The position numbers and the translations under genes were made by a program. The notes under the pieces are model-generated. The model was not told where the DNA came from. It ran no database searches and saw only the letters and a list, made by a program, of their open reading frames with translations. This document shows, piece after piece, positions 6,603 to 12,390 of a stretch of 13,841 nucleotides of DNA (positions within the stretch are counted from its first letter, which is position 1; the number at the start of each line of letters is the position of its first letter). Source of the stretch: DATIHT01 sp964348615 (GTDB taxonomy: Bacteria; Patescibacteriota; Microgenomatia; Curtissbacterales; GWA2-41-24). The DNA lies in NCBI GenBank assembly GCA_964348615.1, contig CAYGDE010000017.1:1-13841 (forward strand). Reading direction: 5' to 3'.

Positions 6603-6888
6603 CCTTGACTATATCGGCAACAGTTGGCTCTGTTGTGGTTCGATCTTGTGAAACAAAAGGGCGTACTCGCTCTGGTGATGTTGGTTCGTGAAGTCTTGGT
6701 TTTTCAGGATTTAAAATTTTACTAATATCCCCTATGTTTTTTGTGCGTTCCCATGCAAGCTGTCTGTTTGACTGATGACGATTTCTTTTACTTTTAGTAT
6801 GTGGATATCTGCCCTTATCGGCATCTCTTTTTAATTCCGCTAATTCTTCTTCCGTTGGGATATGAATTCCTGAATTTTGCTCTACCAT
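6535..6888 (-). CDS. Small hydrophilic protein of unknown function
   Basis: A 117-residue protein that I do not recognise. It has no membrane segment or signal peptide and is rich in Lys, Arg, Glu and Pro, with an acidic N-terminal segment (PTEEELAELKRDADK), a basic middle (KSKRNRHQSNRQ) and a disordered-looking Pro/Thr-rich C-terminal half. Support for a real gene is a good promoter-like sequence immediately upstream (6926-6955) and coherent composition. Its last 23 codons overlap the end of the convergent DUF5654-like gene. That tail (after IVKAK) may be only a read-through of antisense frame, for example if a natural stop was lost. It lies just downstream of groEL but is probably transcribed separately. 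Confidence 0.5.
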   Translation of the reverse strand: MVEQNSGIHIPTEEELAELKRDADKGRYPHTKSKRNRHQSNRQLAWERTKNIGDISKILNPEKPRLHEPTSPERVRPFVSQDRTTTEPTVADIVKAKNSCLPYLASQADKSQKPQLR

Positions 6889-6925
6889 CTTAATAGTTGT
6901 AAAAATTTAGGTAAAACTGTTATAA

Positions 6926-6955
6926 ATTGTAATCTTGTGTGAATTTTAAAGTCAA
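6926..6955 (-). promoter_or_regulatory. Promoter for the small hydrophilic protein
   Basis: On the minus strand TTGACT (6955-6950), an 18-nt spacer and TACAAT (6931-6926) match the sigma-70 consensus closely. The promoter lies within the 70 nt that follow the groEL stop, so the downstream gene need not depend on groESL transcription. Confidence 0.6.
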
Positions 6956-6959
6956 CCGC

Positions 6960-8585
6960 CTAGTAATCCATGCCACCTGAAGGCATTTGCGGTGCGGATT
7001 TTTCTTTTTCTGGAGCGTCGGTTACTAAACATTCTGTTGTTAGTATCATCATGGCAACAGAGGCGGCGTTTTGTACTGCAGATCTGGTAACTTTGACAGG
7101 GTCTATAACACCAGCTGCTTGCAAATCTTCAAATTTGCCTGAAATTGCGTTAAGGCCAACATTTCCTACGGCTTTTTCGACTTCCTTGACTGCCCAGCCA
7201 GCATCTACTCCAGAATTCTCGGCTATTTTTGAGAGTGGTTTTTCGAGTGCGTCTCTGACGATTTCTATCCCGATTCTTTCATCGGTGTCTGTTGTTGCAA
7301 CTATCATTTTGTCCAATACCTTCATTGCACGAATTAAAGCTACTCCTCCACCAACCACATAACCTTCTTCAACTGCAGCTTTTGTAGCATGAACTGCGTC
7401 GTCTACTCTTTCTTTTTTCTCTTTGAGTTCAATTTCTGTGGCTGCACCAACGTTTAAAACGGCAACACCGCCAGAAAGTTTGGCAAGTCTTTCTTGGAGT
7501 TTTTCGCGGTCGAAATCGGAATCTGTGGTTTCTAACTCTTTTCGAATTTGTTTGATCCTGGCATCAAGTGCTGTTTTTGCGCCTTTACCGCCAATTATTA
7601 TGGTGTTGTCTTTGTCGGAAATGACTCTGTCTGCTTTTCCTAAGTCTTCAATAGTTACCGATTCCAATTTCCTGCCCATGTCTTCGGAAATAACTGTTCC
7701 GCCAGTAAGAATTGCAATGTCTTCGAGCATTTCTTTTCTGCGGTCTCCAAAACCTGGGGCTTTGATTGCCAAAACATTGAATACTCCCCTAACTTTGTTA
7801 ACAACCAGGGTGGCCAATGCTTCGCCTTCGACTTCGTCAGCAATAATTACCAAATTTTTGCTAATTTTGACAAAGTTTTCCAAGAATTGAACTAGCTCTT
7901 GGAGTGAGGAGATTTTTTGGTCGGTAATTAGTATATGGGCATCTTCAATAACTGCCTGCATTTTGTCGGTGTCGGAAACAAAATACGGGGAAACAAATCC
8001 ACGGTCGAATTCCATTCCTTCTTTGTATTCAACAGAAAGTTCTAAACCTTTACCCTCTTCAACTGTTACAACACCGTCTGAACCCACTTTTTCTAAAGCT
8101 TCTGCGATCATTTTGCCGATTTGCGAATCTGCTGCTGAGATTGTGGCTATTTTTTCAATTTCTCCGTGGTCCCCTACTTTTTTGGCCATGGTTTTAAGCT
8201 GAGCAACAACAGCTTCGGTTGCCTTTTCGACACCTTTTTTCAAAATCATGGGGTTGGCGCCTGCTGTAATGTTTTTGAGGCCTTCTTCGACAATTGCTTG
8301 AGCAAGGACAGTTGCGGTTGTGGTTCCGTCTCCGGCAACATCGGAGGTTTTTGAGGCTGCTTCTTTAACTAGCGATGCACCCATATTTTCAAATGGGTCT
8401 TCAAGTTCGATTTCTTTGGCAACGGTTACACCGTCGTGGATTACAGAAGGTGCTCCCCATTTTTTGTCCAAGGCAACGTTTCTGCCTTTTGGACCAAGGG
8501 TGGTTGCAACAGCGTTTGCGAGTTTGTCGACACCCGCCTTTAACTTTGTTCTTGCTTCTTCTGCGTAAATGATTTGTTTTGCCAT
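6960..8585 (-). CDS. groEL: Chaperonin GroEL (60 kDa subunit)
   Basis: A 541-residue Hsp60 chaperonin, the ATP-driven folding chamber that works with GroES in the cytoplasm. It is full length and colinear with the family. ATTLGPKGRNV, HDGVTVAKEI (D51) and VAGDGTTTATV (D86) form the nucleotide pocket. The apical and intermediate domains follow, then EEGYVVGGGVALIR. The C-terminus ends MPSGGMDY, a single GGM unit instead of the long GGM-repeat tail of Escherichia coli, as in many other bacteria. The start ATG lies 1 nt after the groES stop, so the two are translationally coupled. No terminator is apparent after the stop. Confidence 0.98.
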   Translation of the reverse strand: MAKQIIYAEEARTKLKAGVDKLANAVATTLGPKGRNVALDKKWGAPSVIHDGVTVAKEIELEDPFENMGASLVKEAASKTSDVAGDGTTTATVLAQAIVEEGLKNITAGANPMILKKGVEKATEAVVAQLKTMAKKVGDHGEIEKIATISAADSQIGKMIAEALEKVGSDGVVTVEEGKGLELSVEYKEGMEFDRGFVSPYFVSDTDKMQAVIEDAHILITDQKISSLQELVQFLENFVKISKNLVIIADEVEGEALATLVVNKVRGVFNVLAIKAPGFGDRRKEMLEDIAILTGGTVISEDMGRKLESVTIEDLGKADRVISDKDNTIIIGGKGAKTALDARIKQIRKELETTDSDFDREKLQERLAKLSGGVAVLNVGAATEIELKEKKERVDDAVHATKAAVEEGYVVGGGVALIRAMKVLDKMIVATTDTDERIGIEIVRDALEKPLSKIAENSGVDAGWAVKEVEKAVGNVGLNAISGKFEDLQAAGVIDPVKVTRSAVQNAASVAMMILTTECLVTDAPEKEKSAPQMPSGGMDY

Positions 8586-8586
8586 A

Positions 8587-8874
8587 CTATTTATTTGCGA
8601 CGATAGCCATTAGGTCTTCGAACTTAATAAGTAACATTTCTTTGCCATCTACTTTTACTTCGTTTCCGCCCCATTTTTTGTAAACCACTTTATCCCCTAC
8701 TTTTACCGGACATTTTATGGTCTTGCCTTCTTCTATGGCATCTTCGCCGCAAGCTAAAACTTTTCCTTCTTGAGGCTTTTCGTCGGCAGAATCGGGCAAA
8801 ATAATGCCAGACGAAGTTTTAGTTAGTTTTTCGGCGGGCTCTATTAGTACGTATCCTGCGAGTGGTTTTAACAT
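8587..8874 (-). CDS. groES: Co-chaperonin GroES (10 kDa subunit)
   Basis: A 95-residue Hsp10, the heptameric lid for GroEL. Visible features are the N-terminal LKPLAGYVLIEPAE, the mobile loop TKTSSGIILPDSADEKP that contacts GroEL, and the roof/core segments GDKVVYKKWGGNEV and LLIKFEDLMAIV. The length is normal. It is the first gene of the groESL pair. A promoter and a CIRCE-like inverted repeat lie upstream, and I see no Shine-Dalgarno sequence before the ATG. The upstream SDR gene ends 102 nt away, so groESL probably has independent, stress-responsive transcription. Confidence 0.97.
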   Translation of the reverse strand: MLKPLAGYVLIEPAEKLTKTSSGIILPDSADEKPQEGKVLACGEDAIEEGKTIKCPVKVGDKVVYKKWGGNEVKVDGKEMLLIKFEDLMAIVANK

Positions 8875-8896
8875 AAATTGAGGCAGAGATTACAAA

Positions 8897-8928
8897 AGTC
8901 GCAAGCACTTTTATGTTGCGACTGCTAA
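8897..8928 (-). promoter_or_regulatory. CIRCE-like / nested inverted repeat operator upstream of groES
   Basis: On the minus strand TTAGCAGTC-N9-AAGTGCTTG (8928-8902) matches the HrcA-binding CIRCE element TTAGCACTC-N9-GAGTGCTAA at 14 of 18 positions with exact spacing. Overlapping it is a perfect 8-bp inverted repeat, AGTCGCAA (8897-8904) and TTGCGACT (8916-8923), with an 11-nt loop. It sits at the predicted transcription start, the classic CIRCE position. The weak right half means identity as CIRCE is tentative. Confidence 0.5.
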
Positions 8929-8929
8929 T

Positions 8930-8957
8930 ATTCTAGCAAAAAAATTTGATATGTCAA
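8930..8957 (-). promoter_or_regulatory. Promoter of groES-groEL
   Basis: On the minus strand TTGACA (8957-8952), a 16-nt spacer and TAGAAT (8935-8930) match the sigma-70 consensus well. Transcription would begin within the inverted repeat just downstream and give a leader of about 50 nt. Confidence 0.7.
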
Positions 8958-8976
8958 GCCTTTTGTCGATTAAGCT

Positions 8977-9723
8977 TCAAAGATGGCTGCCGGAGTCGAC
9001 CATAATTGTTTGACCTGTAACAGTTTCAGACTTTAACAAAGTCAAGATCATTTCGCCAATTTCTTCTTTTGAAGATTCGCGTTTGAGAGGAGTTTTGCCC
9101 AAAACTTCTTTTTGCCAATAATCTTCATCTAAAAATGGGGGCTTAATGGTTGGACCTGGAGCGATGGCGTTTACCAAAATGCCATGGGGTGCGAGTTCTT
9201 TGGCGAAAACCTTGGTCATGTAATCGATTGCCGCTTTGCCTACCAAATAAGGAAGATAGCCTGTGTATGATTTGCCACTTGTTGCTGCCCAGTCGGAAAA
9301 TAAAATAATGTGGCCTTTGGTTTGCCCATGATTTTTCATCATTTCGCGAGAAGCATAAACAGATAGCAGAAAACTGCCTTTTGAATCTTTTTGGGCATCT
9401 TCCCATTTTTGTTCGTCTAAAGTTTCGAGTGGGGTTTTTTCGAAGCCAGAAGCAAGATCGATCATAAAATCCAGGCTGTCGAGTTGTTTTGTGGCCTCCC
9501 CTACCATATTTTTGACATCGGCTTCAATTGCGACATCTCCTTGGACTAAAACCACTTTTACGTTGAGTTTTTCGGCTTCTTCTTTGAGTTTTTCGGCTTC
9601 TTCTTTGGAAGAGCGGTAGGAGATTGCAAGATTAACGCCTTCTTCGGCAAGACGCATTCCAACTATTTGACCTATTCTTTTGGTACCGACAATAAGCGCG
9701 TTTTTGTTTTTTAGGATAATCAC
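8977..9723 (-). CDS. Short-chain dehydrogenase/reductase (SDR), possibly pteridine-reductase-like
   Basis: NAD(P)-dependent oxidoreductase of 248 residues with a Rossmann fold. From GTG 9723, the nucleotide-binding segment is ALIVGTKRIGQIVG, a variant of TGxxxGIG resembling the TGGAKRIG form of FolM/PTR1-type reductases. The usual NNAG becomes DLASG. The catalytic serine (S143), Y159 and K163 (YLVGK) are present, and the C-terminus TGQTIMVDSG is typical. The substrate is not predictable; FabG-like or pteridine reduction are options. The frame extends to TTG 9756 inside the pyrG end, but that adds non-conserved residues. GTG 9723 starts 13 nt after the pyrG stop and gives a normal N-terminus. 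A 21-bp tandem duplication encodes EEAEKLK twice after the beta2 region. It is likely co-transcribed with pyrG. Confidence 0.85.
   Translation of the reverse strand: MIILKNKNALIVGTKRIGQIVGMRLAEEGVNLAISYRSSKEEAEKLKEEAEKLNVKVVLVQGDVAIEADVKNMVGEATKQLDSLDFMIDLASGFEKTPLETLDEQKWEDAQKDSKGSFLLSVYASREMMKNHGQTKGHIILFSDWAATSGKSYTGYLPYLVGKAAIDYMTKVFAKELAPHGILVNAIAPGPTIKPPFLDEDYWQKEVLGKTPLKRESSKEEIGEMILTLLKSETVTGQTIMVDSGSHL
9565..9606. repeat. 21-bp perfect tandem duplication inside the SDR gene
   Basis: Two identical 21-bp units (9565-9585 and 9586-9606) encode a duplicated seven-residue heptad, EEAEKL(K/N). The repeat keeps the frame and lengthens a charged helix. The unit is three times the 7-nt period seen elsewhere, which may be coincidence because seven residues also makes two helical turns. 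Confidence 0.85.
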
Positions 9724-9736
9724 TGCCCCAATTATA

Positions 9737-11362
9737 CTATTTAATACCTTTGGCAACTGCTTCCATAAACGCCATGTATAGCGGATGAGGGATGAGGGGA
9801 CGGGATTTGAGTTCTGGATGAAACTGTGTGCCTATGAAAAATGGATGATCTTTTAACTCTAAGGCTTCGACCAGTGTTTCCTCACGGTTTGTGGCTGCCA
9901 CTTGAAAGCCTTTTGATTCGAAAACTTTTTTATATTTGTTGTTAAATTCGTAGCGATGCCTGTGTCTTTCTGAACCTGAAAGAATCCCGTAAGCCTTGGC
10001 AAATTTCGTTCCTTTTTTCGCAATAAATGCCCAAGTGCCAAGTCGCTGTGTACCACCCAGTACTTTACCGATGACATTCTTCTTTTGTGTTTCCATAACA
10101 TCTATTACCGGATTTTTCGTTTTGGGATCGATTTCTGTTGTGTTTGCGTCTTTATAACCACATATATTTCGGGCAAATTCTATGGCTGCCAGTTGCATAC
10201 CATAGCAAAGGCCAAAATATGGTGTTTTGGTTTCGCGCGCATATTGAATCGCCGAAATTATTCCTTCCACTGCCCTTGAACCGTAACCACCAGGTACAAT
10301 TATCCCATCATATCCTTTTAGCATCGACGCGCCTTCTTTTTCTACTTGTGCGCTGTCTATCCAAACCATTTTTGGTTTGATGTCGAACTTGGCTGATGCG
10401 TGTTTGATGGATTCAATTACCGAAAGGTATGCGTCGGATAATGTGAAGTCGCCGGTTGAGAAATATTTACCAACCATAGCAATCTTGGCTGTTTTTTTGG
10501 CTGTTAACATATCGTTTACCATAACTTTCCAACCAGAAAGATCGCTTTTTCTTGGTTTTATATTTAACTTTTTAAGGATTTTATTGGAAAGATTTTGGTT
10601 TTCGAAGTTGAGGGGCACTTGGTAAATGCTTTCGACATCGGGCGCGGAAATTATGTCTTCAGGATTCACTCCAACTGCTATTGCTATTTTATCCTTTCTT
10701 TTTTCGTCGACTGCAACTTGGGCACGGGCCAGGATAAAATCGGGCGCAATACCAGATTGGCCGAGTTGTTGGATAGACATTTGCGCGGGTTTGGACTTCA
10801 TCTCCCCCAATGATGAGGGAATCGGGAGATAAGTTAAGTGAATATGCAAAACATCGCGAGGAAATTTTAGCTTCAATAGCCGATTTGCTTCTAGAAACAA
10901 CAAATTCTGATACTCCCCTACTGTTCCGCCAACTTCGAAAACAACTATTTCTGCTTTGTTTCTCTTGGCGCATTTTTTAATTCTTGCAATGATTTCTTCT
11001 GGCGGATGCTGGAAAAATTCAACTGTTTTACCTTCATAACCAAGTGCCCGTTCCTTGTCGATTATCGACTTGAATACTTGGCCGGTTGTCATGTAATTTG
11101 TGGAATTTAGAGATTGGTCTAGAAACCTCTCGTAATTGCCAAGGTCTTGGTCGCATTCCATGCCATCGTCTAAAACGAAAACCTCCCCATGTTCTATTGG
11201 GTTTAGCGTGCCTGCGTCGACATTGAGGTAAGGGTCCGCCTTCATGGCAGTCACACTAAAGCCTCGGGATTTTAAAAGAAGAGCAACTGCGGAGGTGGCG
11301 ATCCCCTTTCCGATCCCGGAAATTACGCCACCTGAAACGAAGATATATTTGGTTCTGATCAT
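9737..11362 (-). CDS. pyrG: CTP synthase
   Basis: A 541-residue cytoplasmic enzyme that makes CTP from UTP, ATP and glutamine, the last step of de novo pyrimidine nucleotide synthesis. The N-terminal synthetase domain has the P-loop SGGVISGIGKGI (about 10-21), the ADPYLNVDAGT segment, D71/D73 in CDQDLGNYERF and E143 in FEVGGTVGE. The C-terminal class I glutamine amidotransferase domain has the oxyanion region VPGGYGSRAVEG, nucleophile C386 in FGLCYGMQ, and H515/E517 in FHPELKSRP, so the triad is intact. The ATG at 11362 is preceded by AGGGG 7 nt upstream. This Shine-Dalgarno lies in the right arm of a leader hairpin, suggesting regulation by attenuation. The SDR gene follows closely. Confidence 0.97.
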   Translation of the reverse strand: MIRTKYIFVSGGVISGIGKGIATSAVALLLKSRGFSVTAMKADPYLNVDAGTLNPIEHGEVFVLDDGMECDQDLGNYERFLDQSLNSTNYMTTGQVFKSIIDKERALGYEGKTVEFFQHPPEEIIARIKKCAKRNKAEIVVFEVGGTVGEYQNLLFLEANRLLKLKFPRDVLHIHLTYLPIPSSLGEMKSKPAQMSIQQLGQSGIAPDFILARAQVAVDEKRKDKIAIAVGVNPEDIISAPDVESIYQVPLNFENQNLSNKILKKLNIKPRKSDLSGWKVMVNDMLTAKKTAKIAMVGKYFSTGDFTLSDAYLSVIESIKHASAKFDIKPKMVWIDSAQVEKEGASMLKGYDGIIVPGGYGSRAVEGIISAIQYARETKTPYFGLCYGMQLAAIEFARNICGYKDANTTEIDPKTKNPVIDVMETQKKNVIGKVLGGTQRLGTWAFIAKKGTKFAKAYGILSGSERHRHRYEFNNKYKKVFESKGFQVAATNREETLVEALELKDHPFFIGTQFHPELKSRPLIPHPLYMAFMEAVAKGIK

Positions 11363-11417
11363 TAAAAATCCCCTCTCGCCAAAGCTACAGGGGACTTCGC
11401 ACCTTTTTGAGGTGCCC
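11363..11417 (-). promoter_or_regulatory. pyrG leader: candidate CTP-sensitive attenuator
   Basis: The predicted transcript starts GGGC (11417-11414). A first hairpin is GCACCT (11415-11410)/AGGTGC (11404-11399). A second is TCCCCT (11394-11389)/AGGGGA (11374-11369) with a 14-nt loop. Including G-U pairs, the second stem reaches about 10 bp and its right side runs into a U-tract ending at the start codon. It also buries the AGGGG ribosome binding site. A G-start followed by C, plus a C-rich terminator strand able to pair with added G residues, is the layout of Bacillus subtilis pyrG control, in which CTP shortage causes reiterative G addition and antitermination. Translational occlusion is an alternative reading. 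Confidence 0.55.
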
Positions 11418-11423
11418 GCTAGT

Positions 11424-11453
11424 ATTTTCTCAAAGCTAGGCTGGGCTTGTCAA
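11424..11453 (-). promoter_or_regulatory. pyrG promoter (inside the end of the upstream gene)
   Basis: On the minus strand a perfect TTGACA (11453-11448), an 18-nt spacer and GAAAAT (11429-11424) with an upstream TG (extended -10, TGAGAAAAT). The hexamer ends 6 nt before a GGGC predicted to be the transcript start. The -35 overlaps the last codons of the nucleotidyltransferase gene, whose stop is at 11438-11436. Confidence 0.6.
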
Positions 11454-12338
11454 GAGCCTGTTGCCATTGCACTTTTTCTTGTACTTTTTCAAAACCCTTT
11501 CTTGTGTGTCTTTAGGGTGAAAAAAGAGCTGGGTGTCCCCTATTCGCTCGCTGGAAATTTTACTTTTCATATAAGCAAGTTGGAATTTTTTAGCAAGAGT
11601 TTCAATATGTGAGTATTGACCTGAGAATGGTGACTGCTTTTTCGTTACTCCCCTACTTTTCCATTTTCTATTTACTTCGTATGCATGCCAGTTTGGAAGA
11701 TATTTGAGGGCCCATCTGTTTGCTTTCATCATACGACTATAGGTTTGATTACGCTCGAAAAGAGGCTTTTGCTGATAGAGTTCGTGTGCGGTGTACAGAT
11801 TTTGATCTTTGATTTCGAGATCGGATTCGTCGATAAATAGGTTGAGACAAGCCTTGTTATTAGTAGGTAGTAGGTAGTGGGTAGTGGGTAGCTGAGGACG
11901 GCGTTTAAAGGGGAGCAAGACTAAATTTGCCAATAGACGGGTTGTCCAGAGTTTGCCTTTTGCTGTGACAATTACAAGATCGATGTCGTCGTTTTTGTGG
12001 CTGTTTTGCATAGCAAGAGCCCCGGAAATGGCAACCATTTTGACAGTTGGAATAAGAGATAAGAGAAAAGAGAACAGCTGAGCTTTCTTGAGTTTGGCGT
12101 GAGAGTGTTTGGCTCTTTGTTTGCGTATTAAAAACAGTTTCTTTTTGTTTTTTAGTGCAAATAGATTTGCGTAATTTAGAATTTTTCCTTCTTTTTTGAG
12201 ATTTTTTAGTTCTTTTTCGACAGATTTTGCCGATATTTTCTTTTTTATTAGGTATTTATGAATTTCTTCTGTTGTAAGAGGATAGTTAAAAATATCGTGA
12301 TAGACTAGGGTTGCGAGGATTGATTGACTCAGGGTCAT
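11436..12338 (-). CDS. Winged-helix plus nucleotidyltransferase-like protein
   Basis: A 300-residue protein of a type frequent in candidate-phylum genomes but without a known substrate. Residues 1-75 look like a winged-helix domain (YHDIFNYPLTTEEIHKYLI, then KELKNLKKEGKILNYANLFAL). Residues about 100-175 resemble a minimal nucleotidyltransferase core: ISGALAMQN is followed by the metal-binding DDIDLVIVT with D118 and D120. The remaining C-terminal region is basic and helical. Two degenerate 7-nt tracts fall inside: one encodes LFSFLLSLIP before the nucleotidyltransferase motif, the other the odd stretch QLPTTHYLLPTNN, which looks like an insertion. The pyrG promoter overlaps the 3' end. No Shine-Dalgarno site is seen before the ATG. 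The function is inferred only from fold-level motifs. Confidence 0.7.
   Translation of the reverse strand: MTLSQSILATLVYHDIFNYPLTTEEIHKYLIKKKISAKSVEKELKNLKKEGKILNYANLFALKNKKKLFLIRKQRAKHSHAKLKKAQLFSFLLSLIPTVKMVAISGALAMQNSHKNDDIDLVIVTAKGKLWTTRLLANLVLLPFKRRPQLPTTHYLLPTNNKACLNLFIDESDLEIKDQNLYTAHELYQQKPLFERNQTYSRMMKANRWALKYLPNWHAYEVNRKWKSRGVTKKQSPFSGQYSHIETLAKKFQLAYMKSKISSERIGDTQLFFHPKDTQERVLKKYKKKCNGNRLLTSPA
11857..11891. repeat. Degenerate 7-nt periodic tract (TRGGTAG)
   Basis: Five contiguous heptamers: TTATTAG, TAGGTAG, TAGGTAG, TGGGTAG and TGGGTAG. On the minus strand it encodes PTTHYLLPTNN within the nucleotidyltransferase-like protein, a composition unlike its surroundings. It is the clearest of the four tracts with this period. 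Confidence 0.8.
12049..12076. repeat. Degenerate 7-nt periodic tract (GAGANAA)
   Basis: Units GGAATAA, GAGATAA, GAGAAAA and GAGAACA follow each other without gaps. They are read on the minus strand as hydrophobic LFSFLLSLIP. It is purine-rich and weaker than the 11857 tract, so chance cannot be excluded for this one alone. Confidence 0.45.
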
Positions 12339-12390
12339 GGGTGGAAAGTACCATATTTGCAGGTTAGTTTCTAGAGGTTAGGAAGGTAGA

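Noticed and set aside
6970..8572. Several long plus-strand open frames opposite groEL (for example 6970-7362, 7423-7890, 8320-8568).
   Set aside because: They are antisense to a fully conserved groEL, have Ser/Pro-rich translations typical of shadow frames and lack start signals.
9724..9756. TTG start of the SDR gene inside the end of pyrG.
   Set aside because: It adds 11 non-conserved residues before the usual SDR N-terminus and has no ribosome binding site. GTG 9723 is simpler, though not proven.
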